Source: Paragordius varius (Eukaryota > Nematomorpha). Taken from it: a stretch of 64,000 bases of DNA. The notes beneath the pieces are model-generated. The model was not told where the DNA came from. It searched no databases and saw only the letters and a list, made by a program, of their open reading frames with translations. Positions 12,801 to 26,172 of this stretch are shown piece by piece. Within the stretch, counting starts at the first letter, position 1. Every line of letters begins with the position of its first letter. Both the position numbers and the translations under genes were made by a program. Location: the NCBI GenBank assembly GCA_964247055.1, contig OZ176052.1, positions 9,672,001-9,736,000 of the forward strand. The letters run 5' to 3'.

Positions 12801-15800
12801 CACAAAAGACAGCTGGAAGAATCACACATAGATGCCAGATTTAAGGACGAATATAACCATGCCCTTTTAGAGCTACATGAAAAATTTAATCGACTTGCTT
12901 CGTCAGGTAATTTATTTAAATAGCTTTTCTAAAATTATTTCAGAATATAAGTTTGATATTTATTAACACTTAAAACAAATTTATTCACACATATGAAATT
13001 TTTGATGTAAAAAGCTGGTTTTAAATTAAAGCGAAACACTACAAACCATAAGTATTAATACTACAATTCAAAGATATAATGAATTCGATAAAAATTTGTA
13101 CTCTGTTTTTTCGGACTTCAGTATGGCTTTGACACAGTCAACCACGACAGTCTCTGGAAGATTTTATAATCTTCCTGAGTTTCCTCCTGCATAATAATTT
13201 TATTGCAATCGTTGTTTCTAAGAAAACAATTGCGATCAAAACACAATACGGTCACACCAACTGTTTCCCCATCCTCAAAGGTGTGCTTTGTCCCCCTCCT
13301 ATTCAACTTATGCACAGAAACTTTAATTTGCAATTGTGTATTTCCTCAACATATTGGAGCGCGCATCGGTGTTCATACTGTATGCAACCATCGATACGCT
13401 GATGATACGGTTCTCTTGACTGAATCTCATCAGGATATGATTTACCTCTTAAATGGAATTACAGTCGAGGCAAGTTTGATGAGTCTGAAGCTTAACTCAT
13501 CTAAATCTAAACTAATTAACCGCAATGCCCCTCAGATACCAATATCACTCAATGCCTCCACTATCGACTTAACCGATCACTGCAAGTATTTAGGTTGAAT
13601 AATTTAATCTAACTGCAGTGCAGATCTAGACATACAAACACGGCTTGCATTAGGGCGCGCTACCATGGGTAAGTTCAGAATTACATGCTCATAAGATTTT
13701 CCACCAAATTAGCCATCCTAAAAGTGATGGTTTACCCCGTCGCTATTTACGGGTCTGAATCATGGGTGTGGAAATCCACCGACAAACCCCACATCAACTC
13801 ATTTCAAATGTGGTGCTTCCGGGAAATTTTGGGTATTTCCTGGAAAGCCGACATCTCCAATTCATATATACTAAACTTCCTCAAACCAGAATTTTTACTT
13901 TACGATCTGGTGATTTTCAAGCAAGTAATATCAAGGCCACATTTTTGATCCGATCCCTGGGAAAAAACATTCTCCTTGGGTTGGTCGATGGAACTCTCAA
14001 AAGAGCCTTTACCCCCCCCAAAAAAATGGTTATCGATGCCATTAAATAGGTTACAAACTTTACACCCTCTCAAATAATTCGAAAGTTTCAAGATCGACTG
14101 GAATGGAAAACTTATGGGAAAGCTAAGAAGAGCTGCTATGCGATTAGCTTCTAAACAACAACAAAAAATATATTACCCTCCTAAATAAATTTTAAGATAC
14201 ATTATTTTTTGTAATGAAATTATTTTAGAAAATTATTGAGTTATATAAAAACCTCCATGCATTTACTGTATATAATCTTGGACGAAAATAAATTAAGCTT
14301 TAGTAATCAACACTTTTATAAATACGATAGTTTACCCATTGTTTCAAAAAACATGCTTTAGAAGGGTGTGCCATTGTTTAAAAATAGTAAAATTAATCTA
14401 AAAAAATATTTTTTGCCCATATTTGTTTAGGTAAATTCTCACCACCGCCAAACAGTGACATTTCGGAAGAGAATAATCCCACATACCCGGCAAAAGATTA
14501 TGAAGATTTCGATAATTCTCCAAAGAATCATAATGTATCATCGACTCATAATAACGTTTATAAAAAGCATGGAACCTCATCAAATCTCTCCAATTCTACC
14601 AACACCATGAATAACAGCACGAATGGAAAAGAGGGTTCTACTGCGGGAAATATCATTAAGCGGTAAAATTTTTTGCAATTTTTACTTGGATTTCTATGTA
14701 ACTTTGTCATTGAATACTATTATAATTAGGAAATGATATATCCGTAAAGAATTAGTAAAAATATGAAAAACATAAATTAAAGTTTCTACCAAACGAAATT
14801 TATTTAAGCATATCATTGTTATCTTTACGCTTTATATATTTGGTAAATTTATCTCTAAAAATTATTGTGTAATACATTTCTCATAGAAAACAAAGTTGGG
14901 CCGAATATGCCGCCAAGGAGGAACGGGATTTGGAAAGGAAACTCACACTGAAAAGGGACAAAGAAAAAGATGCATTATCGCGCAAATTGCTTGAATTCGA
15001 AAGGGCCGAAGCAGCGCGTTTGATTGAAAAGTAATATTTATTCATTTTTTAAATAACTATTCTACAAAACAGGTGGTTAGTAATTCCTTTTTTAATAAAT
15101 TTAATCACTAAAATGGTTTTAATTTTGTAGCTCTGATTAATTCTCATTTTAGGAGTCTAATACTTTCTGGACAGATTTATAACCAAGAAAAGGTTTTTGT
15201 CGTTTTAAATTTTTTAGTGGTCTGATGTCGATTTTTGTAAGAAATTCATTTTTTCTTACAAGCTTTCTTCCTCAAAATTTTATACTGCATAAATTTTATT
15301 TCCATATATTTTACTTAAATCCATTTTATCTACAGGCACGCACAAGAGATGTTAAAATTCACTACGCTAAAACGTAAAAAAGTTACGGAAGGAAAACGTA
15401 GAGCTGAATCCTGTTTCGAAAATAATGGACAAATAATACCTCCTTTTCCTGATCCACGAAAAACGTTTGAAATAAATACTACTAATGATTTAAATATTTC
15501 AGATTCTTCAACGTTTGATAAAAGAGGCATGCATACTACTAGCAATAATAATAAAATTGATCATTCAAATAATATGCCAAACAATAAACAATCTCAGGTC
15601 GTAAATTCAAACAAATATGGCGAGCATCAGGTATGTTTTTATTGATTATTCGTTCAATTTTTGAAATTAGTTTACTTCTGAAACAAAAAATTTATCTTAT
15701 ATACCAATAAATAACGTTTAAATGATCCCTGCAAAATCGATAATTCATCACAAAAATGGTTATGGATGTGACCTTGAATTTAGTTATTATTTCTGTCCAT

Positions 15801-18800
15801 TAACACGCATAAATATTGACACTACTTTTTGAAATTGCCTTAAAAATTTAAATTTTAATTTCATATTGTATTTTCCATATAATAGATACATAATAATACC
15901 CAACCAACAAACAGCGCTAAAACCATTAATGTTGCCAATGACGTTAGTTTAAAAACTAACAACACCACGCCTATAAACACAAATTCTACACTGAATAGTA
16001 GTAATGCAAATAATTTAATGGATGTCCCATCACCCAGGCCCCCAAAATGTCCAAAACATCAGGTATACAGTGATCCAACCATCTTTGAACAAATTGACCA
16101 AAGGGCTATAAATGTCGCCCTAACCAACCAAAATTCCTTCACCGATTTGGTTCGACAACTAACGAAACATTGTAATACGGATGTACAGAAAGCAAGGTAA
16201 AATCCAAAAAATAGAATTAATATTTTTTATATTAAAGAAAAGAAGTTGTTATTATGTCTTGAGTTATGATTATTTATTTTTACAATAATACATGCCTTAA
16301 ATATTATTGGGACTGTTTTTTTTTTATTCGAACGATTTGTACTTACTTTAATATTGTATTATAGAGTAATTCTATCTTTCGTCATAACGCTTTGAAAAAA
16401 TTGTATTTTTATATCTATTTTCTTATTTTTTTGCATACATTAGGGCATTGTTTCGCTGGATAACTATTAAAAATTTGAATCGCATAAATTTTGATGAAAC
16501 TGATATTGGGAATGATACACCTATGGGTCTGCTAAGGGGCATTAAACTCGGAACTGAAAGTTACCATATGCTATTTAAACGGCTTTGTAGGTATGTAAAT
16601 ATATATATATATTATATCTCCAGGTCATTTTATATATAATTATCTCTTTTTTTAAAAAAGTTTTAAAAGCTTTTTTTTGATAATACTCAAGTATGTTTGC
16701 ACTTATTTATATAGATTAATATTGTAATTTTATTGTTGAGAAATTTTATGGGTTTATAAATGGTATCTAAAAATTTCAAAGCATCATGATATCTATTGCA
16801 ATAGATAAAATAAAATTAATAATAATATTTTTATAGATTTTACTAATAAATTTTTACTGCAACATTTTTTGCAGTTATGCCGGACTCTATTGCATTGTTA
16901 TACGAGGTTATTCAAAGAGTGCAGGATATTTACCTGGTATGAAATTCGAGGATGATTTATCTCATGATGGAAATGACAACTCGAATCCTACCAATCCAAA
17001 TATTAACAGTAAAAGGTAATAGATAGTTTTAAAGTTTATTTTGTTTTTGTGATATAAAAAAGAAATTTATATTTGTGATTATGGTACAAAAAGTTATGAA
17101 TTTTATTCTACGATTATGGTAAATTTTTGAAAATATCAACTTTATAAATATTTATTCCAGTTAGCTTTTATTGTGCTACGCTCTACGTGGATATTTTTGT
17201 ATAGATGGCAATGAATGTATAAAAAAGATAACATAAAAATTGTTTTTGATAAAAACATTTATATATTGCCTTTATATCTTTCAAAACAACCATTTTTAGT
17301 TTTTTGTTGTTTTTTTTCAAATTATGACATCAATATTAATCATTTTCTTTATAAGGGTTATAATTTTAAAATCCAATGATTAGTATTAAAGTTAAATGCA
17401 TTCTTGAGTATTTAAAACCGTTATGTAATAAATTTACACGATAATTATGCATTTTAGGATCCACTAATGATGATATTTATTGAAAGCCGACAAAACTTTT
17501 TTCAAAGATTTTTTTTAAAATTTAATAATAATGTAATAAGTTTTAATTTTTAAGCAAACAAATATGCTTCTTATTATTTATAAAATATCCTAATTTAATA
17601 TGTTTGCAGAGCCAATATATAACACTAGACAACAATCTGGCTTTTTTAATTGTCATTTTTGTCAATTTATTTATATCAAAGAACATAAATAGTATATCTG
17701 AAAAAAAATTGGTCTAAAACCTAAGAAATTTTTTTATTAGGGTTTATCGATAATTTATGGCCACGATTCAACATACTCGAAATTTTCTAAATTCAAAGTT
17801 TTAGATATAAAGCCATGTATTTTATACCATACGAAACAGCGTAAAAAACTGAATCTTTCAAATGGTAGTTGATCAATTTGATGTTAAGTTATTTGGCTTA
17901 TATAATCAAAATTTTTAACCTTTAAAAAGTCAAAAATTCTCACATACAAACTAATTTAAAAATCATATATAATTATTATTTTAATATAATTATGGGGGAA
18001 TGATAATTATTAATTTTTACCATTCACTCCTTCAATTTTTACACTCATTAGCCTATTGTTTAATACTGGGATGATCAACAAGCTTTCTATACGCCAAAGT
18101 CCTCTAAAAAATGTCAAAAAAATAAAAAATTGCATTTTAATCAATAATTTACGATTTAAAAGATATATCTCCCAAAATTAACCTTAAAATAAATAAAAAA
18201 ACAAAAATTATCAAAGCACCCTGCGATATATAATATAATTATCATTGTTCATTATGTAAATGATAGATTTCGTAATACATGGAATGCCGCATATCTCGAT
18301 GGTTCCTGGCGCTTTATCCAATGTAATTGGGGTGCCAGGCATCTCGTAAATAATTCCACTGCAACTTCCCAATCATCCTTACCTGCTGGTTTTAATTCAA
18401 AAAATCTTACCAATTATAACCATGTAAATGGAGATGATCAAACCAATAATCGAATGGTAAATTATATTATTTTAGTTTTATTTATTATTTGGTGTAATTA
18501 ACGAATGATAATTGTTCAAGATTTAATTAACTTACAGGCGCATTTGGTACAAATGCTGTTTTATTTTTATTGTTATTCAAAATTGGTGCTATACCGTTTT
18601 GTTATTACCCACATTTATATCTAAAAAATATGAAAGAAATATTATATTGTTAAGTCATAAAACGATGTCATAACGGCTAAACTTACTAATTTTAAATAAT
18701 TTTACAATTAAGATAAATAAGAAATTTATAAATATATTTATAATATTGTTCAGATTTCCCCTTCAACGAACACTGCCTTACCCTGTGCCATTCGAGATAA

Positions 18801-21391
18801 CGATAGCGATAATACATCCGCATCTGCTAACAATAGTACAAACAATAATCTCCGATATGAATATGATGACCATTATTTCTTAACTGATCCTGAGGAATTT
18901 ATTTACGAATTTTTCCCCAAACAAAATGAATGGCAATTACTTGATCAACCAATAACTTTACAAGTTTTTAATCATATATTATTTATGGTCGTTTATTTAC
19001 AATTATGTAATTTTTGGGAATAAATTAAAATTTTCTCCGGTGTTTTTATCAATTTTAAAATTTAATATTACAGTTTTATATTTATGATAAAAAACCACCT
19101 AATTACCCAAAAACACATATTTTTAGCAATTCGAAAATTTACCATTTGTTCGGAGTCTTTTCTTCAAGTATGGACTAGCTTTCGTCGATTCAGCCAATAA
19201 TCCCACCATTATAACACCTGCGTACAAGGGGAAAGCTAGTAAGATCCATAAATTTTTAAGTTAAAACGCTTTGAAAAATTAAAATACTTTATATTTTATT
19301 TTAGGTGCTATACTAGTTACTGATAACACAGGCGCTGCTAATTTAAGCATTCGTATGCCAACAAAATATGTTTCAACCCTAGTGTTTCATTACAATCTTC
19401 GATTTTATGCATGTGCAACTTCCAATGGTATTATTAAATTTCATATTTAAATTTTGCCGGTTTTAATAAAATTTAGATCTTTTTAACCGGGTGTTTCGCA
19501 GAAAATTGGCATTTTTTAACGGTTTTGTATTAATTTAGATATTTTTTCATTTTTATATGGTATAAAGTTTAATCAAATTTATTATGTTATTTTAGATGGT
19601 ACATCGTCCACGGGTCCATTACCAAATGCCGATACTATCGATGGAATTAATATGAGGAGATATGTCATGCAAACATTGATAGGCAATTGCGTGGTTTTTA
19701 AAGTATGCCATTTTTTAGTTATCTAGCTAGCACTTTTATTTTCTATTAAAACAATTTTTTAAGGAACATTTATTAATGTTGCCTTCAATTAGTTCAAAGC
19801 ATTATTTTATATATATTATCAGATAATTGTGTTGTCCTGACATATTGTTTTTGCATAGAATGTGTTTTTACACAATTTTGGTGTACCATTTATATGGAAA
19901 GATATATATCTATAGTTATAGAAATTGTAAAATTTTTTATTTAATCGTTAGATTCATTGTCCGTGTAAAGGTGAATTCTTGTTGGATGTTTTTGCTAACC
20001 AGGTTGATAGTAGCGATTATGCTTCAGGTCGAGCCATGAGGTTCAAAAGCGTTTGCAAAGCAAAAATTCTTTGTCGCATTTTGGATAAAATTATGATCCC
20101 TCTGCCAGACTGTGCAAGTGGTGAATGGGGACCCGTAAAAGTAAAACTTTATTTTGTTTCTTTTATATACATATAGGAAGTTTTATCAGATGAAAATGTG
20201 TTAATTAACAAAAATTGCTAAATTCCAAGATCTAAGATTTATTTTTACTATCAATTATTTATTATTTATAGGGATATTACATAACTCGTGAATTCTGGAA
20301 TATTAAATATTAACATTTTATAATTTTAATAAACAATGATTGTTTGAAAATTTTAAAATAATCACTTATATTCTTTAATTCGCCCTGCTTAAGTTTTATA
20401 CCACCATATAAGATCTAATTAACAAACGATTGGGTATTACGCTTGCAAATTTATGCTTTTAACTCTTGAATATATTCATAAATGTAAAATAATTATATAT
20501 TTTACTTTATTACTTAGGCATACAAACTTTTTTCAATGGTTCCCCTCTCTCATGAAGATGCCGTTATAAATACCCAGGAATCAACTTTTACGATTCGTTT
20601 TAAATTCGCTTCACAAGTGCGAAGAAAATTGGTGGATTTTGCCGCCGCTTTACATAAAAATGAATATGACCATCAAACAATATGTGAAAAGGGTAAATAT
20701 TAATTGTATATATGCAAAATGTTCTGAATTCAATATAGGTCAAATATTTAATCAGAATCTACATAAATACAAAAAAATGCATGCCCTACAGAGCCTTTTT
20801 AACTAACCTTTTTTAATTTTAAAGGAAGCCATAAATTAATCATTGCATGTTTCACATATCTTGTATTCCATTAATTTAATTTATATTATTTACTTTTCCC
20901 GGCCCTTTAGACGAAAAGACTAATGATGGTACCGCTGCAAATAATTTATCGAAATGTGTTGTACCAAAATGGATTTATACTTCAACAACAAAATCTTTAA
21001 ATAATCATGACAAGAATGGGGCATCTAACATTATGGGTAGGTTAAATGGTTCCTCTTCCACCGATTTAAATAATGGTATCGAAGGGATTTCATTTGAAAT
21101 AACTTTGCCTGAGGAAGGCCAATACGGATTAGATATTTATGCGAGAGAAGAAAGTAATTTTTATTTTTGTAATTTATAGAATGTGGATTTATTATGTCGA
21201 ATAATTGCAATAGTTTGCATCCATTTTATAAGTTTATTATTTATTGATTTTTCCATTTTTTTATTTTATTTAATTTCTTTTTTCCCTTATTAGATAATTC
21301 CAAGATCGCTACTTCCCCAGTCTTAGGTTACAAGGATAAACAGTTGTTAACGCATGCTTGCAAATATTTAATTAATTATCGTTTGTTATAA
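7337..21391 (+). CDS. Hil: Hillarin (LIM plus KY/transglutaminase-like protein)
   Basis: Eighteen exons give 1240 residues: 7337-7519, 7542-8186, 12729-12906, 14431-14662, 14887-15030, 15336-15630, 15886-16196, 16444-16590, 16875-17015, 18267-18456, 18754-18963, 19127-19238, 19305-19427, 19596-19702, 19952-20140, 20518-20692, 20911-21153, 21294-21391. A LIM domain is at the N-terminus (ligands C10, C13, H32, C35, C38, C41, C64, H67), then Asn-rich linkers, a charged coiled coil in exons 3-6, and the transglutaminase-like core (residues ~640-790, RALFRWITIKNLN and WNAAYLDGSWRFIQCNWG). The C-terminal half matches the family to the end (DCASGEWGP, CKYLIN). Hillarins link to septins and the cytoskeleton in flies and leech. 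The triad positions of the related KY peptidase appear as T700, N762 and Q777, so catalysis is unlikely. The 22-nt intron 1 restores the last LIM zinc pair. Confidence 0.95.
7520..7541 (+). other. 22-nt intron (hillarin intron 1)
   Basis: This is the shortest intron in the window: GTATATAA...AATTTAG, 22 nt. Unspliced, the frame ends within a few codons. Spliced, it gives EVYCNNHVPKS, which supplies the final C-x2-H zinc ligands of the LIM domain and the conserved segment after it. Confidence 0.92.
8187..12728 (+). other. Hillarin intron 2 (4.5 kb)
   Basis: Very AT-rich intron with no supported gene. It contains a TA microsatellite (about 9781-9819) and nine copies of the hexamer ACCTGT on the plus strand, starting at 8258, 9036, 9096, 9372, 9709, 9822, 9991, 11745 and 12514. 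Confidence 0.8.
9781..9819. repeat. (TA)n microsatellite
   Basis: A nearly pure run of alternating A and T. Confidence 0.95.
13060..14170 (+). mobile_element. Decayed LINE (reverse transcriptase fragment) in hillarin intron 3
   Basis: This is a 5'-truncated non-LTR retrotransposon in the same orientation as the host gene. Recognisable pieces in order: FDTVNHDSLWKIL (RT motif A, ~13120-13170), LLFNL (~13300), YADDTVLL (motif C, ~13394-13417), LKLNSSKSK, CKYLG, then after frame changes YGSESWVWKS and FQMWCFREILGISWK (~13755-13850), a C-terminal region common in LINE polymerases. At least three frame changes or stops interrupt it, so it is dead. No endonuclease domain is present. Boundaries are approximate, no target-site duplication was found, and the clade is not assigned. 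Confidence 0.85.
17016..18266 (+). other. Hillarin intron 9, nothing recognised
   Basis: AT-rich intron of 1.25 kb between the two exons that encode the transglutaminase-like core. I saw no gene, repeat copy or structured element in it. Confidence 0.6.
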
Positions 21392-23159
21392 ACAGTGTTA
21401 GATGATATAATCGCGAATATATATTCCCCATATAATACATTTTATAAGTTATAAAAATTCTCAAACAATTATGATGGCATTTTATTTAGGAGTGTGAAAA
21501 TTTACATATGCATTTTATGTATACCAAACTAATATATGCTGCATTTTTTATATTATTTGAACTTTTTTATCCATATATGACAAAGACATATAATTGTACC
21601 AGTGTTTGTAAAAAAAAATTAATTTTTCACATGCATCGTAATTTAATTTTTTAACTAATAGTAACATATTTATTCTACTATAAAAAATTTGTAATAAATT
21701 ATTTTGATCCCAACGGTGTAGAGAAGCTAACATGTGGCAAGTTTTCGAATTGATTTATTGAATACAAAACCAATGATTGTTATAAATATGGTTTTGCTTT
21801 TAAAATAAATTAATGATAATTTTTGGATTGAAGCATTTAGCTTTCACCAAAAAAGGTTCATTTAGCATATTCTGCGCCAATTTTGCGATATGGAGCAAAT
21901 ACCACAAAAGTGCAAATAACCTTTAATACTTGTAAGCCCCAAAACCAAAAGTATCATGAGAATAATGATATATTTTTCCATCAATATATATATATATATT
22001 TTATAAGGATATTTTTTGTGTGCGCACACTTTATATTTAACGGCGATGCGTACAATTACAATGGGTCCAGAGAGTTTAGCCAAAAATAGTAATAAATTTT
22101 TAAGTAATTTGATTATTATTTATTTATTATGCTTTTATAATTGTTTTTCATTTTTTCCATTCATATATGTAGTTTTTATACAGCGACGTCGTATGCCGAC
22201 CTGTAAAAGCATAAAATGCGTATAAATATACGTGGATGAAGTGATATAATACAGAACATTGTCTAATATTACAAATGACAATAAAATCAATTAATTAATT
22301 TTTTGCATGTCTCCTCCCATTCACACTCTAAAAGGGGACAATCCGCCCATCTCTTCCTTCCTGCAAGAATCAAAGCATTTGTCCCAGTATAATAGAGTGT
22401 AGGCGCACAAAAGGATAATATTCCTATGACAAAAATTAATTAAATGGTAAGATAAATGATAAGGGAATACTGTAATAATATAATATGGATTAAGAGGACA
22501 AAATCGCGATATTTAAATTCTTAAACGATAATACATATTATTTAAATTATTTTGTCCTTAAATTTTTAGGAAAGGTCATGACGGATTAGTAGCTTTATTG
22601 TTGGACGTTTTTCTTTTTTCCGATGATGATTAATCCGCTTTCCCTTAATATAATTGACTTAATTGTACAATATGATGGTTCTTTAATCAGAAATTAGGAA
22701 TTTGCGATCGAGATTATGCCAAATCATCTTTTTATAATAATCGATGATAAACAAATATTCTTCTCCACAATTTTAAATTGGTCTTATCGCTTCATATCTT
22801 TTTGAAATTTACTTAATTACGGTAATATGTAGATTTGCTTATAATATCCTGTATATTTTATGATAAGGTAAGTAAATAGAAAAGACACATCGCAAATAGC
22901 TAGAAAAAAAGAAACGTTTCTTTTTAATTGTGATTTGAGGTAAAAGAGTTAATGTATTACTGTCACCCAATTTATATGATAGGGTAAAATTAAAATATAT
23001 ACACGGACAAATTATAAAATAAATATAATCATTTTCAAGCATTACTCCCATCATAAAAACTTTAAATCGATAATTTAAATTATGATACATTTAAATGTTT
23101 AATGAAATAAATTAAATCATTTTATTATGTGTTAAAAACTAATTAGAGTCGAGACTTAC
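21392..23159. other. Downstream of hillarin: 3' flank and repeat
   Basis: Contains the hillarin 3' flank and an R2 repeat copy (21835-22015). On the minus strand, 22305-22450 reads open as a short hydrophobic, Cys-rich stretch (FCAPTLYYTG, then ADCPLLECEWEETC) with no start codon. It may be an exon of a minus-strand gene, but its phase does not fit the neighbouring gene. Confidence 0.5.
21835..22015 (+). repeat. Dispersed repeat R2, copy
   Basis: Shares GAAGCATTTAGCTTTCACCA, AAAAGTGCAAATAACCTTT and AAAACCAAAAGTATCATGA with the other R2 copies, and runs into a short TA run. Confidence 0.65.
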
Positions 23160-25739
23160 AGGTGGTAGGATTTGCATTCACTTTCTCTTTGTTTGGATAA
23201 CACGTTTCATCCTTTTCCATATTTATTGGGGAACTGTTTTGAGAAGGCAGAACTACAATATCAAATATTATAAGAAGGGCATAATTAAATATGTTACTGG
23301 GCTCGCATTTAAAAAAGACCACATATATAAAACCCCAAAATTCTTATAAAATTCATATATTATCTTTAGTAAAAATCTAGGATACATTAATTTGAAAGGG
23401 TTGAATTAATTTTTGTTACACGATTGTGGCCTAATTTTTATAGCATTTATATAAAGTTTCGGAACAATTGTAAAAAAGCAAATGGACACTTACTTTCATT
23501 ATCAAATCCAAATTCAATTTTATTTTCATGCAAAATGAAATAGTCATTCAATAATAATACATTTTAAACTTACATTTCAATAAATTTGTTAATTTAAAAA
23601 ATATACTTAAAGGTGATAACGTAAAAGTCCAGGCTCCTTCATCATTTAGCGAAATGGAATTTTTGCTTGAGACATTCATTTCATTGGGTTCGGAAAGGCT
23701 TAAAAAAATTTCTTCTTTGTTTTCTAATGATTCTTCTAAATTTTTATATATTGTTATTCTTTTGGTTAAAATTAAAAGTTATCAATGCGCAAATACCGGA
23801 AATATAATGCATGGTAATCTATCAATGACACAGTTATATTAATTAATTTGCCTAAATTTAAAATGATGATTTGCGATTTTAGCAATATCTTTTGATCTTT
23901 ATTTAGGTCTTTCCAGTGGGATCTTATTGGTAATAATCCAGGAAGCTCATAATGTTGAATTTTTGATAAATTGGATTTTTATACAAACATTTCTATTTGA
24001 TTTTGATTAATGATTATATTTCTAAAGAATTCTATTTACTTCAAAAAACCCCAAAAAATAAGCGCTGTCTGAAGATTTATGGCCTGATTGGCAAGAAAAA
24101 ATAGCGTAAAAAGAAACTATTGTTTTTCAAAGATGAAAACTTCAAAATATTTCATTCTTAGACAATCGGTGCTCATTTTTCACGATTATACCAATTTCTT
24201 TAAGTACATATGGATAGAAATGAATCTCTAAATCCAACAAGCGACACGCAATATTTCAATTATATTCCAACACCGAAATTCCAAGTGATAGAAAAGGAAT
24301 ACTCGTGTTTACTCACAACAAATAGCTCAAATCCATGAATCGCTTGATGAAAAATAGCATTTGCTAAACCCATATAAAACCATTGATTGCCATACAATTA
24401 TGAATATTATAATCTATGGTCGCCCCGGTACTTATGGTTTAAAATGGAATATCAGAGAAAGATACAAAAGTGGAGTTATTACAAATTATTGAAGTTAATA
24501 GTGAGCTATTTAACCTTGACCTGTAAAATTCAACTAAACACAACACTATTCACCATAATGTAGAAAGGGATTTCCGACCAACATTTTAGGAAACAAAGCT
24601 ATTGAATTTGGAAAAAAACACTAAATAGAGCATCTGTAATATACCTTAATTTTAAAACCTACTAATTTCACCTTGCAAATTCTCTCAAAATCACTAATTA
24701 ATATAGAATCAACCAAAAATATTAAATATTGTCAATATTATTGAAATCCACAGAAAGATTCGAACGGAATTTATCAATATGATGGCTTACTTGAAGGCAA
24801 TATCGGAGGACTCCAATTTTGGGTTTGTGCATCTTTGTTTGCCTCTGTTCTTTTTGCCGCATTGAGAAAACCGTATTTAAAAAGGTTAGGATAGCGTTGT
24901 TCCATTTCCTGTAAGGTTGGGCATTTTATCAAATCTTGTTTGCAATTATTGCCTTTTTATCATCATGATACACAGAGTTAAATACAAAATTAATTGTGGG
25001 CATAAACATATAAAGACAAATATTTTTTTTCAAAAGATACTTATATTTTTTAAACCTTAATTTTTCCTATTACAAATGTGAATGAATAATTTATTGTGTT
25101 GACAATACGAATCTATTTTATACTTTGCATTATAATTTTTACGTTTTTTCCGTATATAATTTTAATTTTTATTGTAAAACAAATTGACAATATTTTTGAA
25201 AATACGTTAAATTTACAACAATACATTTTTAATTTCTTCGTAAATTTTAAATATAATTTATAAATTGCAACTACGCAAGCAATTTACTTTGCGAGAAACT
25301 TGAGTCTCCCTTGTCTTTGTTTTCACATATATCGTTTTTTATATCTAATTTTGGAGAGACTGTTCCAGGACGAGGGGAATAATCTGATATAAAAATTTAA
25401 ATAATAATTATGGGAAAAAATGTTACATAAATTGAAATAATTAAAATAGAAATACACCTAAAAGGGATAACATAAAATTCCAATCCCCTGAATTGGTTTC
25501 TTCATTGATTGATACCGAGCTTTGGGTTGAGACTTTGAGAGTCTTTATTTCAGGGAGATAAGTTTCCAAGTTATGGCGTAAATCTTCACTTTCAATCGTT
25601 TCATCTAAAAAATTTATTTCAAATATTATAATCGTATAAGCCATATTTAATTATATATGTATAATTTTACCTTTTTTGGTAGATTTGTTCTTTTTGAGCA
25701 AAAAGAATGGAAAAATGCAGCACCACAATTTTTTGACAT
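23160..25739 (-). CDS. Unrecognised gene with repeated, symmetric phase-1 exons
   Basis: I do not recognise this protein. Six exon-like open segments have splice signals on both sides, and all start and end in phase 1: 25671-25739, 25458-25604, 25288-25383, 24791-24952, 23607-23735, 23160-23252. Joined they read about 232 residues without a stop; both ends are unknown. The first exon looks like the inner end of a membrane segment (WCCIFPFFLLKK). Exons 2 and 5 are homologous (SVSINEE..GDWNFMLSLL against SISLNDEGAWTFTLSPL), and so are exons 3 and 6, so an exon pair was duplicated. The 24791-24952 exon carries KCPTLQEMEQRYPNLFKYGF. Exon 6 either ends at a TAA or splices on from a strong GTAAGT. 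A foldback element lies just upstream and may separate earlier exons. A degenerating gene cannot be excluded. Confidence 0.55.
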
Positions 25740-25913
25740 CTAAAGAGAGCAAATAATTATTTGCGGTGAAATGTTTTGATAAAATAATTATTCAATGCTA
25801 AATTGAGAACCACCCTTCTACCCCGGATAGACTTTTTAATCGAACGAAAATTTTTTTATAAATAATGTTTTAATAAAAACAAATTTGATAATATACCATT
25901 TTTCATGCAAAAA

Positions 25914-26172
25914 CATCATTTTTTCAACCAAATGCAACATTTTTTCAACCAAACTCAACATTTTTTCAAGCAAACGCAACATTTTTTCAAGCAAAGACAA
26001 CATTTTTTCAAGCAAACGCAACATTTTTTCAAGCAAAGACAACAATTTTTCAAGCAAACGCAACATTTTTTCAAGCAAACGCAACATTTTTTCAACCAAA
26101 GACAACATTTTTTCATCCAAACGCAACATTTTTTCAACCAAAAACAACATTTTTTCAAGCAAAAACAACATT
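25914..26172 (+). repeat. 21-bp tandem array, left arm 1
   Basis: About 12 units of AACATTTTTTCAAGCAAACGC with point variants. Because 21 bp is seven codons, every frame reads as a heptad-repeat open frame; this is a property of the period, not evidence for a protein. Confidence 0.92.

Noticed and set aside
22305-22450. Last exon of the 23160-25739 gene (Cys-rich hydrophobic frame)
   Set aside because: Joining it in phase 1 to the exon ending at 23160 creates an immediate stop, so it was kept out of the gene model.
24020-24780. Decayed transposase-like sequence in the intron of the unrecognised gene
   Set aside because: Short open stretches such as YGRPGTYGLKWNIRERY were seen, but no catalytic motif or terminal repeats could be supported.
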